Origin: Nostocoides sp. HKS02
GTDB lineage: Bacteria; Actinomycetota; Actinomycetes; Actinomycetales; Dermatophilaceae
NCBI RefSeq assembly: GCF_009707485.1
Contig: NZ_CP046121.1
Span: 1,736,001-1,800,000 of the forward strand
DNA length: 64,000 nucleotides
Reading direction: 5' to 3'
The translations under genes and the position numbers were made by a program. This document shows positions 1 through 9,096 of this stretch, in pieces (the stretch's first letter is position 1; every line of letters starts with the position of its first letter). The notes under the pieces were generated by a model. The model saw nothing but the letters and a program-made list of their open reading frames with translations, was not told the origin of the DNA and ran no database searches.

Positions 1-1
1 G

Positions 2-512
2 CTGCACGAGTGGGCGATGGTCTACCGCCTGACGCCGGAGGAGGTCCGCCACCGCGGCTGGCCGCTGCGGCTGGGTGGGTCCGGCACCGACGCGCTCGTC
101 GAGAGCATGCAGATCACCTGCACCCACTACGACGCCTTCCGCTTCTACACCCCGCCCGCGCGGTCGCTGAACCTCGTGCAGCCCACCCGTGAGGACCAGG
201 TGGCCCTCGAGCAGCCTGGCTGCCTCCACGCCGGGATGGACCTCTACAAGTGGGCCATGAAGCTCACCCCAGCGGTTCCGAGCGAGCTGACCATGGACTG
301 CTTCGACCTGGCCCGCGAGATCCGCGAGCTCGACATGCGCGCCTCGCCGTACGACCTGCGGGCCCTCGGCTACCAACCCGTCCCCATCGAGACGCCCACC
401 GGCCGCGCGGAGTATGCCGCCGCGCAGCGCGACTTCGCCGCGCGCGGCCAGGCCCTGCGCGAGCGGCTCGTTGCGACGCTGGACGCCCTGCGCGAGCGGG
501 CTGCAGGGGCCG

Positions 513-520
<8 letters not shown>
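2..520 (+). CDS. 3-methyladenine DNA glycosylase-like protein (C-terminal part, 5' end outside window)
   Basis: The reading frame is open from the first complete codon (position 2) to a TGA at 518-520, so the N-terminus lies upstream of the window. The visible 172 residues match, from memory, an actinobacterial family annotated as 3-methyladenine DNA glycosylase: HEWAMVYR near the start, then QPTREDQVALEQPGCLHAGM, DLYKWAMKL and a DMRASPYDLRALGYQPVPIE block near the end. This family is unrelated in sequence to AlkA or Tag, and I know of no firm biochemical support for the name, so the activity is uncertain while the gene is clearly real. Its last codons overlap the -10 box of argG. Confidence 0.7.
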
Positions 521-1972
<1,452 letters not shown>

Positions 1973-1988
1973 AGCCGAAGCCCCAGGT

Positions 1989-3569
1989 CTAGCGGACGGG
2001 CACCCCAGCCCGGACCAGCCCGTACGTCACTCCGTCGACCAGCGCCTGCCACGAGGCCTCGATGATGTTGCCGGCCACCCCGATGGTTTCCCACGAGGTC
2101 GAGCCGTCGGAGGTCTCGATGAGCACCCGCGTCACGGCGTCGGTGCCGTGCGCCGCGTCGAGGATGCGCACCCGGAAGTCGATGAGCTCGAGCTTGTCGA
2201 GCTCGGGGTAGGCCGGGGCCAACGCCTGCCGCAAGGCGTGGTCGAGGGCGTTGACCGGGCCGTTCCCCTCGCCTGTCGCGAGGACGCGCTCGCCGCCGGC
2301 GAACACCTTGACGGTCGCCTCGGACAAGGCGTCGCCGTCGCCGCGGGAGTCGGTGATGACGCGCCAGGACTCCACGTCGAAGAAGTCATGGCCCCGGCCC
2401 TCGACCTCGCGGCGCAGCAGCAGCTCGAACGACGCGTCGGCTGCGTCGAAGGTGTAACCCCGCAGTTCGAGCTCCTTGACCCGGGCCAGCACCCGCGACA
2501 GGGTCTCGTCGTCACCGGCCAGGTCGTACCCGAGCTCGCGACCCTTGAGCTCGATGCTGGCGCGGCCAGCCATGTCGGACACCAGCATGCGCATGTCGTT
2601 GCCGACGTGCTGGGGGTCGGTGTGCTGGTAGAGGTCGGGGTCGACCTTGATCGCGCTGGCGTGCAAGCCCGCCTTGTGTGCGAAGGCGCTGGCGCCGACG
2701 TAGGGCTGGCGCGAGTACGGCGGCACGTTGGTGATCTCGCTGATGGCGTGGGCGATGCGGGTCGCCTCACGCAACCGAGCCGTCTCGAGCAGGGGCACCC
2801 CCTGCTTGATCTGCAGGTTGCTCACCACGGTGAGCAGGTCGGCGTTGCCCGTGCGCTCGCCGTACCCGTTGATGGTGCCCTGGACGTGGGACGCCCCGGC
2901 GTCGACCGCGGCCATGGAGTTGGCGACCGCGCAGCCCGTGTCGTTGTGGCAGTGGATGCCGAGGCGGGCCGACGTGGCGGCCACCGCGTCGGCGACCACG
3001 TCACCGATCTGACCGGGCAGCATCCCGCCGTTGGTGTCACACAGCGCCACCACCTCGGCACCGGACTCGACCGCGGCGCGGATCACCTCGAGGGCATAGG
3101 CGCGGTCCGCGGCATACCCGTCGAAGAAGTGTTCCGCGTCCAGGAACACCCGTCGCCCCTCACCGCTGAGGAACGCGACGGTGTCACGCACCATCTCGAG
3201 GTTCTCGGCGAGGGTCGTGCGCAGCGCGGACTCGACGTGACGGACGTGCGACTTCGCGACGATGGTCACCACGGGGGCGCCCGAGTCGACGAGGGCTCGC
3301 ACCAGGGGGTCGTCGGCCGCATTGCCGCCGGCCCGCCTGGTCGCGCCGAAGGCAGCGAGGGTGGCGTTCTGCAGCCGCAGCTCGCTGCGGGCCCGGGCGA
3401 AGAACTCGGTGTCCTTCGGGTTGGCGCCCGGCCAGCCGCCCTCGATGAAGCCCACGCCGAGCTCGTCGAGGTGCATCGCGATCGCCAGCTTGTCCGACAC
3501 GGAGAGGTTGAGCCCCTCCTGCTGCGCGCCGTCGCGCAGGGTGGTGTCGTAGACGTGCAGGTCGCTCAT
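1989..3569 (-). CDS. cimA: (R)-citramalate synthase
   Basis: Condenses pyruvate and acetyl-CoA to citramalate, giving 2-oxobutyrate for isoleucine without threonine deaminase. The 526-residue protein has the LeuA/HMGL-like TIM-barrel signature YDTTLRDGAQQEG at the N-terminus, the metal-binding HCHNDTG segment, and a C-terminal LeuA-type regulatory domain (about residues 395-526). Length and domain order match the long citramalate-synthase family rather than LeuA. I chose the ATG at 3569, which has GAGGA 8 bases upstream; the open frame continues upstream to 3707 but there encodes only an Asp/His-rich repeat. A leader peptide and terminator precede it (3721-3808), so expression probably depends on amino-acid supply. 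Confidence 0.92.
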   Translation of the reverse strand: MSDLHVYDTTLRDGAQQEGLNLSVSDKLAIAMHLDELGVGFIEGGWPGANPKDTEFFARARSELRLQNATLAAFGATRRAGGNAADDPLVRALVDSGAPVVTIVAKSHVRHVESALRTTLAENLEMVRDTVAFLSGEGRRVFLDAEHFFDGYAADRAYALEVIRAAVESGAEVVALCDTNGGMLPGQIGDVVADAVAATSARLGIHCHNDTGCAVANSMAAVDAGASHVQGTINGYGERTGNADLLTVVSNLQIKQGVPLLETARLREATRIAHAISEITNVPPYSRQPYVGASAFAHKAGLHASAIKVDPDLYQHTDPQHVGNDMRMLVSDMAGRASIELKGRELGYDLAGDDETLSRVLARVKELELRGYTFDAADASFELLLRREVEGRGHDFFDVESWRVITDSRGDGDALSEATVKVFAGGERVLATGEGNGPVNALDHALRQALAPAYPELDKLELIDFRVRILDAAHGTDAVTRVLIETSDGSTSWETIGVAGNIIEASWQALVDGVTYGLVRAGVPVR

Positions 3570-3605
3570 CAGCTGGTCCTCATCACACTCGGTCTCGCCG
3601 GTCTT

Positions 3606-3641
3606 GTGGTCGTCCTCGTGGTCGTCCTCGTGGTCGTCCTG
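3606..3641 (-). repeat. 12-bp tandem repeat in the cimA leader
   Basis: Three consecutive copies of GTGGTCGTCCTC (plus strand; the last copy has one change) lie 37-72 bases upstream of the cimA start. If translated in the cimA frame they would give repeated Asp-Asp-His-Glu, but the good ribosome site lies downstream, so they are probably 5' untranslated sequence. Confidence 0.85.
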
Positions 3642-3669
3642 GTGGTGATTGTCCTCCGCCGTCACGCCC

Positions 3670-3700
3670 GCTGCCGGGCCGGAGGGTGTGGGCCGGCAGC
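3670..3700 (-). promoter_or_regulatory. Second hairpin in the cimA leader
   Basis: GCTGCCGG (3670-3677) pairs perfectly with CCGGCAGC (3693-3700). It lies between the attenuator terminator and the cimA ribosome site. Its role is unknown. Confidence 0.5.
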
Positions 3701-3720
3701 GCTGCACGAACGCAGTGTCT

Positions 3721-3779
3721 AAAACACGAAAGACCCCCGGGTGTGGGAGGTCTGCGCGACGAGGAGGGTCTCGTCGCGC
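3721..3779 (-). terminator. cimA attenuator: pause hairpin plus intrinsic terminator
   Basis: On the minus strand a 10-bp perfect hairpin (3779-3770 with 3763-3754, loop ACCCTC) begins at the last base of the leader stop codon. It is followed by a second stem: AGACC plus CCC (3753-3745, one bulged T) pairing with GGGGGTCT (3738-3731), then TTCGTGTTTT. AGACCC inside the first hairpin could pair with the terminator's 3' arm instead, so mutually exclusive folds are possible. The arrangement is what ribosome-dependent attenuation needs; it could also simply end upstream transcription. Confidence 0.65.
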
Positions 3780-3808
3780 TAGTCGATAATCACCATGGTG
3801 GTAGCCAT
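3779..3808 (-). CDS. Putative cimA leader peptide MATTMVIID
   Basis: A nine-codon reading frame ATG GCT ACC ACC ATG GTG ATT ATC GAC TAG ends exactly where the attenuator's first hairpin begins. Five of nine residues are Thr, Val or Ile, the precursor and products of the branch CimA feeds. I see no Shine-Dalgarno sequence and no convincing -10 at the leaderless distance, so translation is inferred from composition and position only. Confidence 0.6.
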   Translation of the reverse strand: MATTMVIID

Positions 3809-3840
3809 GTGCCAGGAAGTCACGCGCTCACTGTGGCACG

Positions 3841-3864
3841 CAAGGTCCAGGGGCTGAACCCTTG
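3841..3864 (-). terminator. Imperfect hairpin after the amidotransferase gene
   Basis: CAAGGTCCAG (3841-3850) faces CTGAACCCTTG (3854-3864) with one mismatch or bulge, 14 bases past the amidotransferase stop. A plausible U-less terminator separating that operon from the cimA leader. Confidence 0.45.
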
Positions 3865-3877
3865 GTCCGCATCGTGG

Positions 3878-4612
3878 TCACCCTGCCGAGGTATGCCGGG
3901 CCGCCGCCTCGACAAGCGCGGTGAACAGCCGCAGGTCGTCGCCGACCTCCGGGTGCCACTGCACCCCGACCCGGAACGGCGCCCGCGCGTCCTCCATCGC
4001 CTCCAAGGTCCCGTCCGGTGCCCAGGCGGCCGCGTCGTAGCCGGGGTGGGTCAGCACCGACTGGTGGTGGTACGACGGCACCTCGCTCGACTCGCCCAGC
4101 AGCCTGCACAGCACGGTCCCGGGGACCATCGTCACGGGGTGCTGACCGTAGACGGCGACGCCCGGCGAGTGGTCCACCGTGCCCACCCGGTCGGGGACGT
4201 GCTGCTCGAGCGTCCCGCCATCCGCGACGGCCATCACCTGCATGCCGCGGCAGATGCCCAGCGTGGGCACCTCCAGGCGTCTGGTCGCGGTCGCGAGCGA
4301 GAGCTCCATCGTGTCCCGGTCCGCTCGAGGCGCCTGGGACTCGGGGTGACGCGCCGCGGCATACCGCTCAGGGTCGACGTCGGCACCCCCGGCGATGATC
4401 AGCCCATCGAGCCGGCGCAGCACCGCCTCGGCGACCTCGTCGTCCGCATCGACGCGGGGCGGAACGACCAGAGCGAGGCCGCCCGCGGCCTCGACCTTGG
4501 CCACGTAGGCGTGCGGCACGAGCGCGCTCGAGACGTCGGGCCAGCCGTGGCGCGACGCCGGCTCGACGTAGCACGTGATCCCGATGACCGGGCGAGCCGA
4601 ACCGCCCATCAC
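3878..4612 (-). CDS. Class I glutamine amidotransferase-like gamma-glutamyl hydrolase (PuuD type)
   Basis: Peptidase C26 family enzyme expected to release glutamate from a gamma-glutamylated intermediate, the last step of the pathway encoded by the upstream genes. It shows the family features in order: PVIGITCYVEPA at the N-terminus, IIAGGADVDPERY, the nucleophile in TLGICRGMQVM, and the catalytic His-Glu in VQWHPEVGDD near the C-terminus. The length of about 244 residues is typical. The start is GTG 4612 or the adjacent ATG 4609; both lie in a 14-bp tandem repeat that begins at the stop codon of the SDR gene. The exact substrate is not visible in the sequence. Confidence 0.85.
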   Translation of the reverse strand: MMGGSARPVIGITCYVEPASRHGWPDVSSALVPHAYVAKVEAAGGLALVVPPRVDADDEVAEAVLRRLDGLIIAGGADVDPERYAAARHPESQAPRADRDTMELSLATATRRLEVPTLGICRGMQVMAVADGGTLEQHVPDRVGTVDHSPGVAVYGQHPVTMVPGTVLCRLLGESSEVPSYHHQSVLTHPGYDAAAWAPDGTLEAMEDARAPFRVGVQWHPEVGDDLRLFTALVEAAARHTSAG

Positions 4613-4641
4613 GAGCCGCCCATCACAAGCCAGCCATCACA
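4600..4641 (-). repeat. 14-bp tandem repeat between the SDR and amidotransferase genes
   Basis: Three units related to AGCCGCCCATCACA lie head to tail (4600-4613, 4614-4627, 4628-4641). They span the SDR stop codon, the intergenic bases and the amidotransferase start, and each unit carries an ATG on the minus strand. Confidence 0.85.
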
Positions 4642-5413
4642 GTGGAGTGACGTACGCGCCGGAGATCCCGCCGTCGACGAGGAACTGGGACGCGGTGATG
4701 AAGCTCGACTCGTCGCTCGCGAGGAACAGCACGGCGTTCGCGATCTCGTCGGGCTCGGCGAACCGGCCGACGGGGATGTGGACCATCCGTCGGGCGGCCC
4801 GCTCGGGGTCCTTGGCGAAGAGCTCCTGCAGCAGCGGGGTGTTGACCGGGCCCGGGCACAGCGCGTTCACGCGGACCCCCTCGCGCGCGAACTGCACACC
4901 GAGCTCGCGCGACATCGACAGCACGCCGCCCTTGCTGGCCGTGTAGGAGATCTGGCTCGTCGCGGCACCCATCACGGCGACGAACGACGCGGTGTTGATG
5001 ATCGACCCGCGCTTCTGCTCGAGCATGTAGGGCAGCGCCGCCTTGCAGCACAGGTAGACGCTGGTGAGGTTGACCTCCTGCACCTTGCGCCACGCGTCCA
5101 GGTCGGTCGTGAGGATCGAGTCGTCCTCGGGCGGGGAGATGCCGGCGTTGTTGAACGCGATGTCGACGCTGCCGAACCTGTCGTTGGCGGTCGCGAACAG
5201 GCGTTCGACGCCGTCGGGGTCAGTGACGTCGCAGTGCACGTAGGCACCTGCGACCTCCTGCGCGACCTGCTCGCCGGCCGTGTCGTCGAGGTCGCCGATG
5301 ACGACCGTGGCGCCCTCCTGCGCGAAGCGGCGGACCGTCGCCAGCCCGATGCCGCTGCACCCGCCCGTGACGACGGCAACTTTGCCATCGAGCCTGCCTG
5401 CCCTGCCTGTCAT
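4637..5413 (-). CDS. Short-chain dehydrogenase/reductase
   Basis: Classical SDR of 258 residues: NAD(P)-binding TGGCSGIGLATV near residues 16-27, FNNAGIS, catalytic YTASK, and CPGPVNTPL after it. The ATG at 5413 has GAGAGGA 8 bases upstream, itself just after the aldehyde dehydrogenase stop. In the cluster it probably oxidises a gamma-glutamylated alcohol to the aldehyde before the aldehyde dehydrogenase acts; polyamine pathways would use a flavin oxidase here instead, which favours ethanolamine as substrate. SDR substrate specificity cannot be read from sequence. Confidence 0.85.
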   Translation of the reverse strand: MTGRAGRLDGKVAVVTGGCSGIGLATVRRFAQEGATVVIGDLDDTAGEQVAQEVAGAYVHCDVTDPDGVERLFATANDRFGSVDIAFNNAGISPPEDDSILTTDLDAWRKVQEVNLTSVYLCCKAALPYMLEQKRGSIINTASFVAVMGAATSQISYTASKGGVLSMSRELGVQFAREGVRVNALCPGPVNTPLLQELFAKDPERAARRMVHIPVGRFAEPDEIANAVLFLASDESSFITASQFLVDGGISGAYVTPL

Positions 5414-5425
5414 GTGTGAGTCCTC

Positions 5426-6892
5426 TCAGGATTCGCTGGAGCTGCTGTCACTCGAAATGAACACGTTCTTGAGCTCGGTGAACGCGTCGAGCGCGTCGGG
5501 CCCGAGCTCGCGGCCGAGACCGGACTGCTTGAAGCCACCGAACGGCGTCGAGTACCGGACGCTGCTGTGGGAGTTGACGGACAGGTTGCCGGCCTCGACG
5601 CCGCGAGCCACCCGGATGGCCCGGCCCACGTCGCGCGTCCAGATCGAACCCGACAGCCCGTATGCCGTGTCGTTCGCCTTGGTGACCGCGTCGGCCTCGT
5701 CGTCGAACGGCATCACCGCGACCACGGGGCCGAAGATCTCCTCCTGCCAGACGCGGTCACCGGTCGAGCGCGGCAGCACGACCGTCGCGGGGTACCAGTA
5801 GCCGTCCCCACCCGGCGCCTCACCGCGGAACGCCACATCGACCGGCTCCGACGACTCGTCGACGAACGACCGCACCGTCTCGCGTTGGCCGGCGCTGATC
5901 AGCGGACCCATCTCGGTCGACTCCTGCGACGGGTCGGCCACGACCACACCCTTGACAGCTGGCTCGAGCAGCTCCATGAAGCGGTCGAACACACTGCGCT
6001 GCACCAGGATTCGGCTGCGGGCACAGCAGTCCTGGCCAGCGTTGTCGAAGACGCCGTACGGCGCGCTCGCCGCAGCGCGCTCGAGGTCGCTGTCGGCGAA
6101 CACGATGTTGGCGCTCTTGCCCCCGAGCTCGAGCGTCACGCGCTTCACCTGGTCCGCGGCGCCGCGCATGATCCGCTGGCCGACGGCCGTCGAGCCGGTG
6201 AAGCACACCTTGCGCACGGCTGGATGGGTCACGAACCGCTCGCCCACGACCGACCCCTTGCCCGGGATGACGGTGAAGACGCCCTCGGGGAGCCCGGCGT
6301 CCAGTGCCAGCTCGCCGAGGCGGATCGCCGTCATCGGCGTGAGCTCCGCCGGCTTGAGGACGACGGTGTTGCCGGCGGCCAGCGCAGGCGCGAAACCCCA
6401 TCCGGCGATCGGCATCGGGAAGTTCCACGGCACGATGATCCCGACCGTGCCGAGCGGTTCCTTGAACGTGACGTCGAGTCCCCCGGCCACCGGGATCTGG
6501 CGCCCGAAGGCGCGTTCGGGGGCGGCTGCGTAGTAGGTGAGCACGTCGCGGACGTTCCCGGCCTCCCACCGTGCGTTCCCGATCGTGTGGCCCGCGTTGG
6601 CGACCTCGAGCCGGGCCAGCTCCTCGAGGTGGGCATCCACCTCGTCCGCGAAGCGGCGCAGCAGGCGACCGCGGTCCGCCGGGGAGACAGCACGCCACGC
6701 CGGTCCCGCGGCTTCCGCCGCGGCGATCGCGGCGTCGGTCTCGTCGAGCCCGGCCAGCGCGACCTGGGCGACGACCGTCTCGGTCGCGGGGTTGATGACT
6801 TCGTGCAGCATTGAATCTCCTGCTACGCCCGACGGCATTGAATCTCCTGCTACGCCCGACGGCATTGAATCTCCTGCTACGCCCGACGGCAT
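5426..6892 (-). CDS. NAD(P)-dependent aldehyde dehydrogenase with fourfold repeated start region
   Basis: ALDH superfamily: VPWNFPMPIAGWG, the catalytic Glu in LELGGKSANIVF, the nucleophilic Cys in GQDCCARSR, and the C-terminal TPFGGFKQSGLGRE. It would oxidise the gamma-glutamylated aldehyde to the acid hydrolysed by the PuuD-like enzyme. The start is ambiguous: four in-frame ATGs (6892, 6865, 6838, 6811), each with its own AGGAGA 5 bases upstream, arise from a 27-bp tandem repeat, and a GTG at 6922 overlaps the preceding stop. Starting at 6811 gives 461 residues and matches where family homology begins; each upstream start adds a nine-residue GVAGDSMPS-type unit. Confidence 0.9.
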   Translation of the reverse strand: MPSGVAGDSMPSGVAGDSMPSGVAGDSMLHEVINPATETVVAQVALAGLDETDAAIAAAEAAGPAWRAVSPADRGRLLRRFADEVDAHLEELARLEVANAGHTIGNARWEAGNVRDVLTYYAAAPERAFGRQIPVAGGLDVTFKEPLGTVGIIVPWNFPMPIAGWGFAPALAAGNTVVLKPAELTPMTAIRLGELALDAGLPEGVFTVIPGKGSVVGERFVTHPAVRKVCFTGSTAVGQRIMRGAADQVKRVTLELGGKSANIVFADSDLERAAASAPYGVFDNAGQDCCARSRILVQRSVFDRFMELLEPAVKGVVVADPSQESTEMGPLISAGQRETVRSFVDESSEPVDVAFRGEAPGGDGYWYPATVVLPRSTGDRVWQEEIFGPVVAVMPFDDEADAVTKANDTAYGLSGSIWTRDVGRAIRVARGVEAGNLSVNSHSSVRYSTPFGGFKQSGLGRELGPDALDAFTELKNVFISSDSSSSES

Positions 6893-6912
6893 TGAATCTC
6901 CTGCTACGCCCG
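6810..6912 (-). repeat. 27-bp tandem repeat, 3.8 copies, each with a ribosome site and ATG
   Basis: Units at 6810-6836, 6837-6863 and 6864-6890 plus a partial copy at 6891-6912 are identical. On the minus strand each contains AGGAGATTCAATG. 27 is a multiple of three, so copy-number change adds or removes nine residues and one translation start without breaking the frame. Confidence 0.97.
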
Positions 6913-6918
6913 GAACCT

Positions 6919-8286
6919 TCACAGTCGCTCGAACCCCCTGATCCGCTCCCAGTCGGTCACGGCTGCGTTGAAGGCGTTGAGCTCCACCTGGGCCGCATGC
7001 GCGTAGTGGTCGACCACATCGTCACCGAACGCCGCCCGGGCCACCGCGGACCCGGCGAACAGGTCACGTCCCTGGCTGAGCAGCGAGGGCACCCGCGCCT
7101 TGTCCGAGGCATAGGCGTTGCCACCGAACGCTGGCTCCAGCGGCAGCTCCTCGCGTATGCCGTGGAGCCCGCCGGCGAGCATGCCTGCCACCGCGAGGTA
7201 GGGGTTCACATCGCCGCCCGGCACGCGGTTCTCGACCCGCAGGCCAGCGCCGTGGCCGACGACGCGCAGCGCGCAGGTGCGGTTGTCGGTTCCCCAGGCG
7301 ATCGCCGTGGGCGCGAACGAGCCGGGCTGGAACCGCTTGTAGGAGTTGACGTTCGGCGCGTAGAGGAGCGTGAACTCGCGCATCGTGGCCTGGACACCGG
7401 CGACGAAGTGCTCGAACACCGTGCTGCGGCCACCCTCGCGGTCATCGTCGGCGAAGACGATCTGGCCGTCGGTCCCGCGCAGGGAGAGGTGGATGTGGCA
7501 GGAGTTGCCCTCGCGCTCGTCGAACTTCGCCATGAAGGTCAGCGACTGCCCGTGGTTCGCGGCGATCTCCTTGGCGGCGTTCTTGTAGATGACGTGGTTG
7601 TCGCAGGTCCGCAGCACCGAGTCGTAGAGGAAGGCGATCTCGTGCTGCCCCAGGTTGCACTCCCCCTTCGCGCTCTCGACGGTGACCCCACCGGCATACA
7701 TCTCGTTGCGGATGTCGCGCAGCAGGGGCTCGACCTTGGTGCCGCCGAGGATGGAGTAGTCCACGTTGTAGCGGTTGGCCCCCGTCAGCCCGGAGTACCT
7801 GCGGTCCCAGGCCTGCTCGAAGGTCTCCTCGAAGACGATGAACTCCAGCTCGGTGCCGGCCAGCGCCACGAAGCCGAGCTCCGCGGCGGCGTCGACCTGC
7901 GCCTTGAGCACCGCGCGGGGCGAGGGGCGCACCGGACCGCTGCCGTCGAGCCAGGACAGGTCGCACTGGACCGTCGCCGAGTAGGGCTGCCCGGGCGTGC
8001 GGCGCAGCGTCGCGAGGTCGAGGTCGAACATCATGTCGCCGTAACCGCGCTCCCACGAGCTGATGGCGTACCCGTCCACGGTGTTCATGTCGACGTCGAC
8101 GGCCAGCAGGTAATTGCAGCCCTCGGTCCCATGACCCAGCACGGAGTCGAGGAAGAACCGGCCGTGGATGCGCTTGCCCTGCAGGCGGCCCTGCATGTCG
8201 GTGAACGCGACGATGACCGTGTCGATGGCACCCGACTCGATCTCGGAGCGCAGCTCCTCGACGGTCAGCTGCGGTGGTGTCGTCAT
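6919..8286 (-). CDS. Glutamine synthetase-like gamma-glutamyl-amine ligase
   Basis: 455-residue member of the glutamine synthetase superfamily with the C-terminal catalytic domain: metal ligands in GTELEFIVFEE and KGECNLGQHEIAF, the substrate-loop-like SCHIHLSLR, and the ATP/glutamate segment NRTCALRVVGHGAGLRVENR. The N-terminal half differs from true GlnA. Linkage to an amine-type permease, dehydrogenases and a gamma-glutamyl hydrolase indicates ATP-dependent gamma-glutamylation of an amine, as for PuuA, Streptomyces GlnA3 (polyamines) or GlnA4 (ethanolamine). The ATG at 8286 has AAGGAGA 5 bases upstream and lies 16 bases after the regulator's stop. Its own stop overlaps a GTG of the aldehyde dehydrogenase frame. 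Confidence 0.88.
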   Translation of the reverse strand: MTTPPQLTVEELRSEIESGAIDTVIVAFTDMQGRLQGKRIHGRFFLDSVLGHGTEGCNYLLAVDVDMNTVDGYAISSWERGYGDMMFDLDLATLRRTPGQPYSATVQCDLSWLDGSGPVRPSPRAVLKAQVDAAAELGFVALAGTELEFIVFEETFEQAWDRRYSGLTGANRYNVDYSILGGTKVEPLLRDIRNEMYAGGVTVESAKGECNLGQHEIAFLYDSVLRTCDNHVIYKNAAKEIAANHGQSLTFMAKFDEREGNSCHIHLSLRGTDGQIVFADDDREGGRSTVFEHFVAGVQATMREFTLLYAPNVNSYKRFQPGSFAPTAIAWGTDNRTCALRVVGHGAGLRVENRVPGGDVNPYLAVAGMLAGGLHGIREELPLEPAFGGNAYASDKARVPSLLSQGRDLFAGSAVARAAFGDDVVDHYAHAAQVELNAFNAAVTDWERIRGFERL

Positions 8287-8302
8287 GTCGTCTCCTTGTG
8301 GC

Positions 8303-9019
8303 TCATCCGAGCAGTCCACGGAGCAACGCCGAGGTGGCGTCACAGTGCTCTTCCATGGCGGCCCGGGCCGCCTCGGGGTCGCCCGCCAGGATGGCCCTGA
8401 CGATGGCGTCGTGCTGGTCGTTGGAGTGCTCGATGTTGCGGCGCAGCACGGGGATGGCGCTGAGCAGCTCGTGGACTGCTGCCTGGGCGCGGGTGACCGC
8501 CTCGATCAGCATCGGCGAGCCCGACATGGTCGCCACCGCGAGGTGGAACCGGCTGTCGGCGAGGCGGTGGGCGGCATTGTCCGGCGCCTCACGTGCTGCC
8601 TGCGCGCTCTCCAGCAGCCACGCCCGTTGGTCGGCCGCCAGCGAGCGCGTCGCCGCGAGCGCCGCCGCCCCAGGCTCGACGACCCGCCGAAAGTCCATCG
8701 CGTCGGCCAGCGCCGGGCCGGTACGCACCGGGGCGTCACCCGTCCCCGGCTCGAGCCCGGCATAGGTGACGATCGTCCCGCCACCGCGGCCCCGCCGCGT
8801 CGCGACCAGACCCGAGTCACGCAGCGCCGCGATGGCCTCGCGCAAGGTGTTGCGGCTCACGGCGAGGCGCTCGGCCAGCTCCCGCTCGGGCGGGAGCTGC
8901 TGTCCGTCGGTGAAGACGCCCAGCCGGATGGCCGTCGCCAGCTGCTCCACGGTCGCCTCGAACGCGTTGCCCGACGTGGGCCTCAGCACCACGTCGGACA
9001 GCGAGGTCAGGCGGTCCAC
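8303..9019 (-). CDS. GntR/FadR-type transcriptional regulator (FCD domain)
   Basis: 238 residues: an N-terminal winged helix with LPPERELAERLAVSRNTLRE (about residues 44-63) and a C-terminal FCD ligand-binding domain with ADSRFHLAVA and the distal HDAIVRAILAGD. It heads the operon of ligase, dehydrogenases and hydrolase. I chose GTG 9019, preceded by GGAAGG at 8 bases; an ATG at 9082 exists in frame but lies inside the palindromic operator at 9060-9085. The same operator precedes the permease, so this protein probably controls both units and itself in response to the pathway substrate or an intermediate. Confidence 0.88.
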   Translation of the reverse strand: MDRLTSLSDVVLRPTSGNAFEATVEQLATAIRLGVFTDGQQLPPERELAERLAVSRNTLREAIAALRDSGLVATRRGRGGGTIVTYAGLEPGTGDAPVRTGPALADAMDFRRVVEPGAAALAATRSLAADQRAWLLESAQAAREAPDNAAHRLADSRFHLAVATMSGSPMLIEAVTRAQAAVHELLSAIPVLRRNIEHSNDQHDAIVRAILAGDPEAARAAMEEHCDATSALLRGLLG

Positions 9020-9059
9020 GGCGTTCACCTTCCGATCCAATACCCGGCGGTTGGCCGCG

Positions 9060-9085
9060 TCAATGGTCTGGATTAGAACCATTGA
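9060..9085. promoter_or_regulatory. Operator of the FCD regulator (operon copy)
   Basis: TCAATGGT (9060-9067) and ACCATTGA (9078-9085) form perfect 8-bp inverted arms with a 10-base spacer, 41 bases upstream of the regulator start. An identical arrangement precedes the permease. Confidence 0.75.
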
Positions 9086-9096
9086 TGACGAAATGG

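Noticed and set aside
3606..3641. Asp/His-rich N-terminal metal-binding extension of CimA
   Set aside because: The frame is open, but the good ribosome site and family homology both start at 3569; the repeat is more likely leader RNA.
2148..3722. 524-codon plus-strand ORF opposite cimA
   Set aside because: Low-complexity Val/Gly/Asp/Arg translation without motifs; it is the antisense shadow of cimA in GC-rich DNA.
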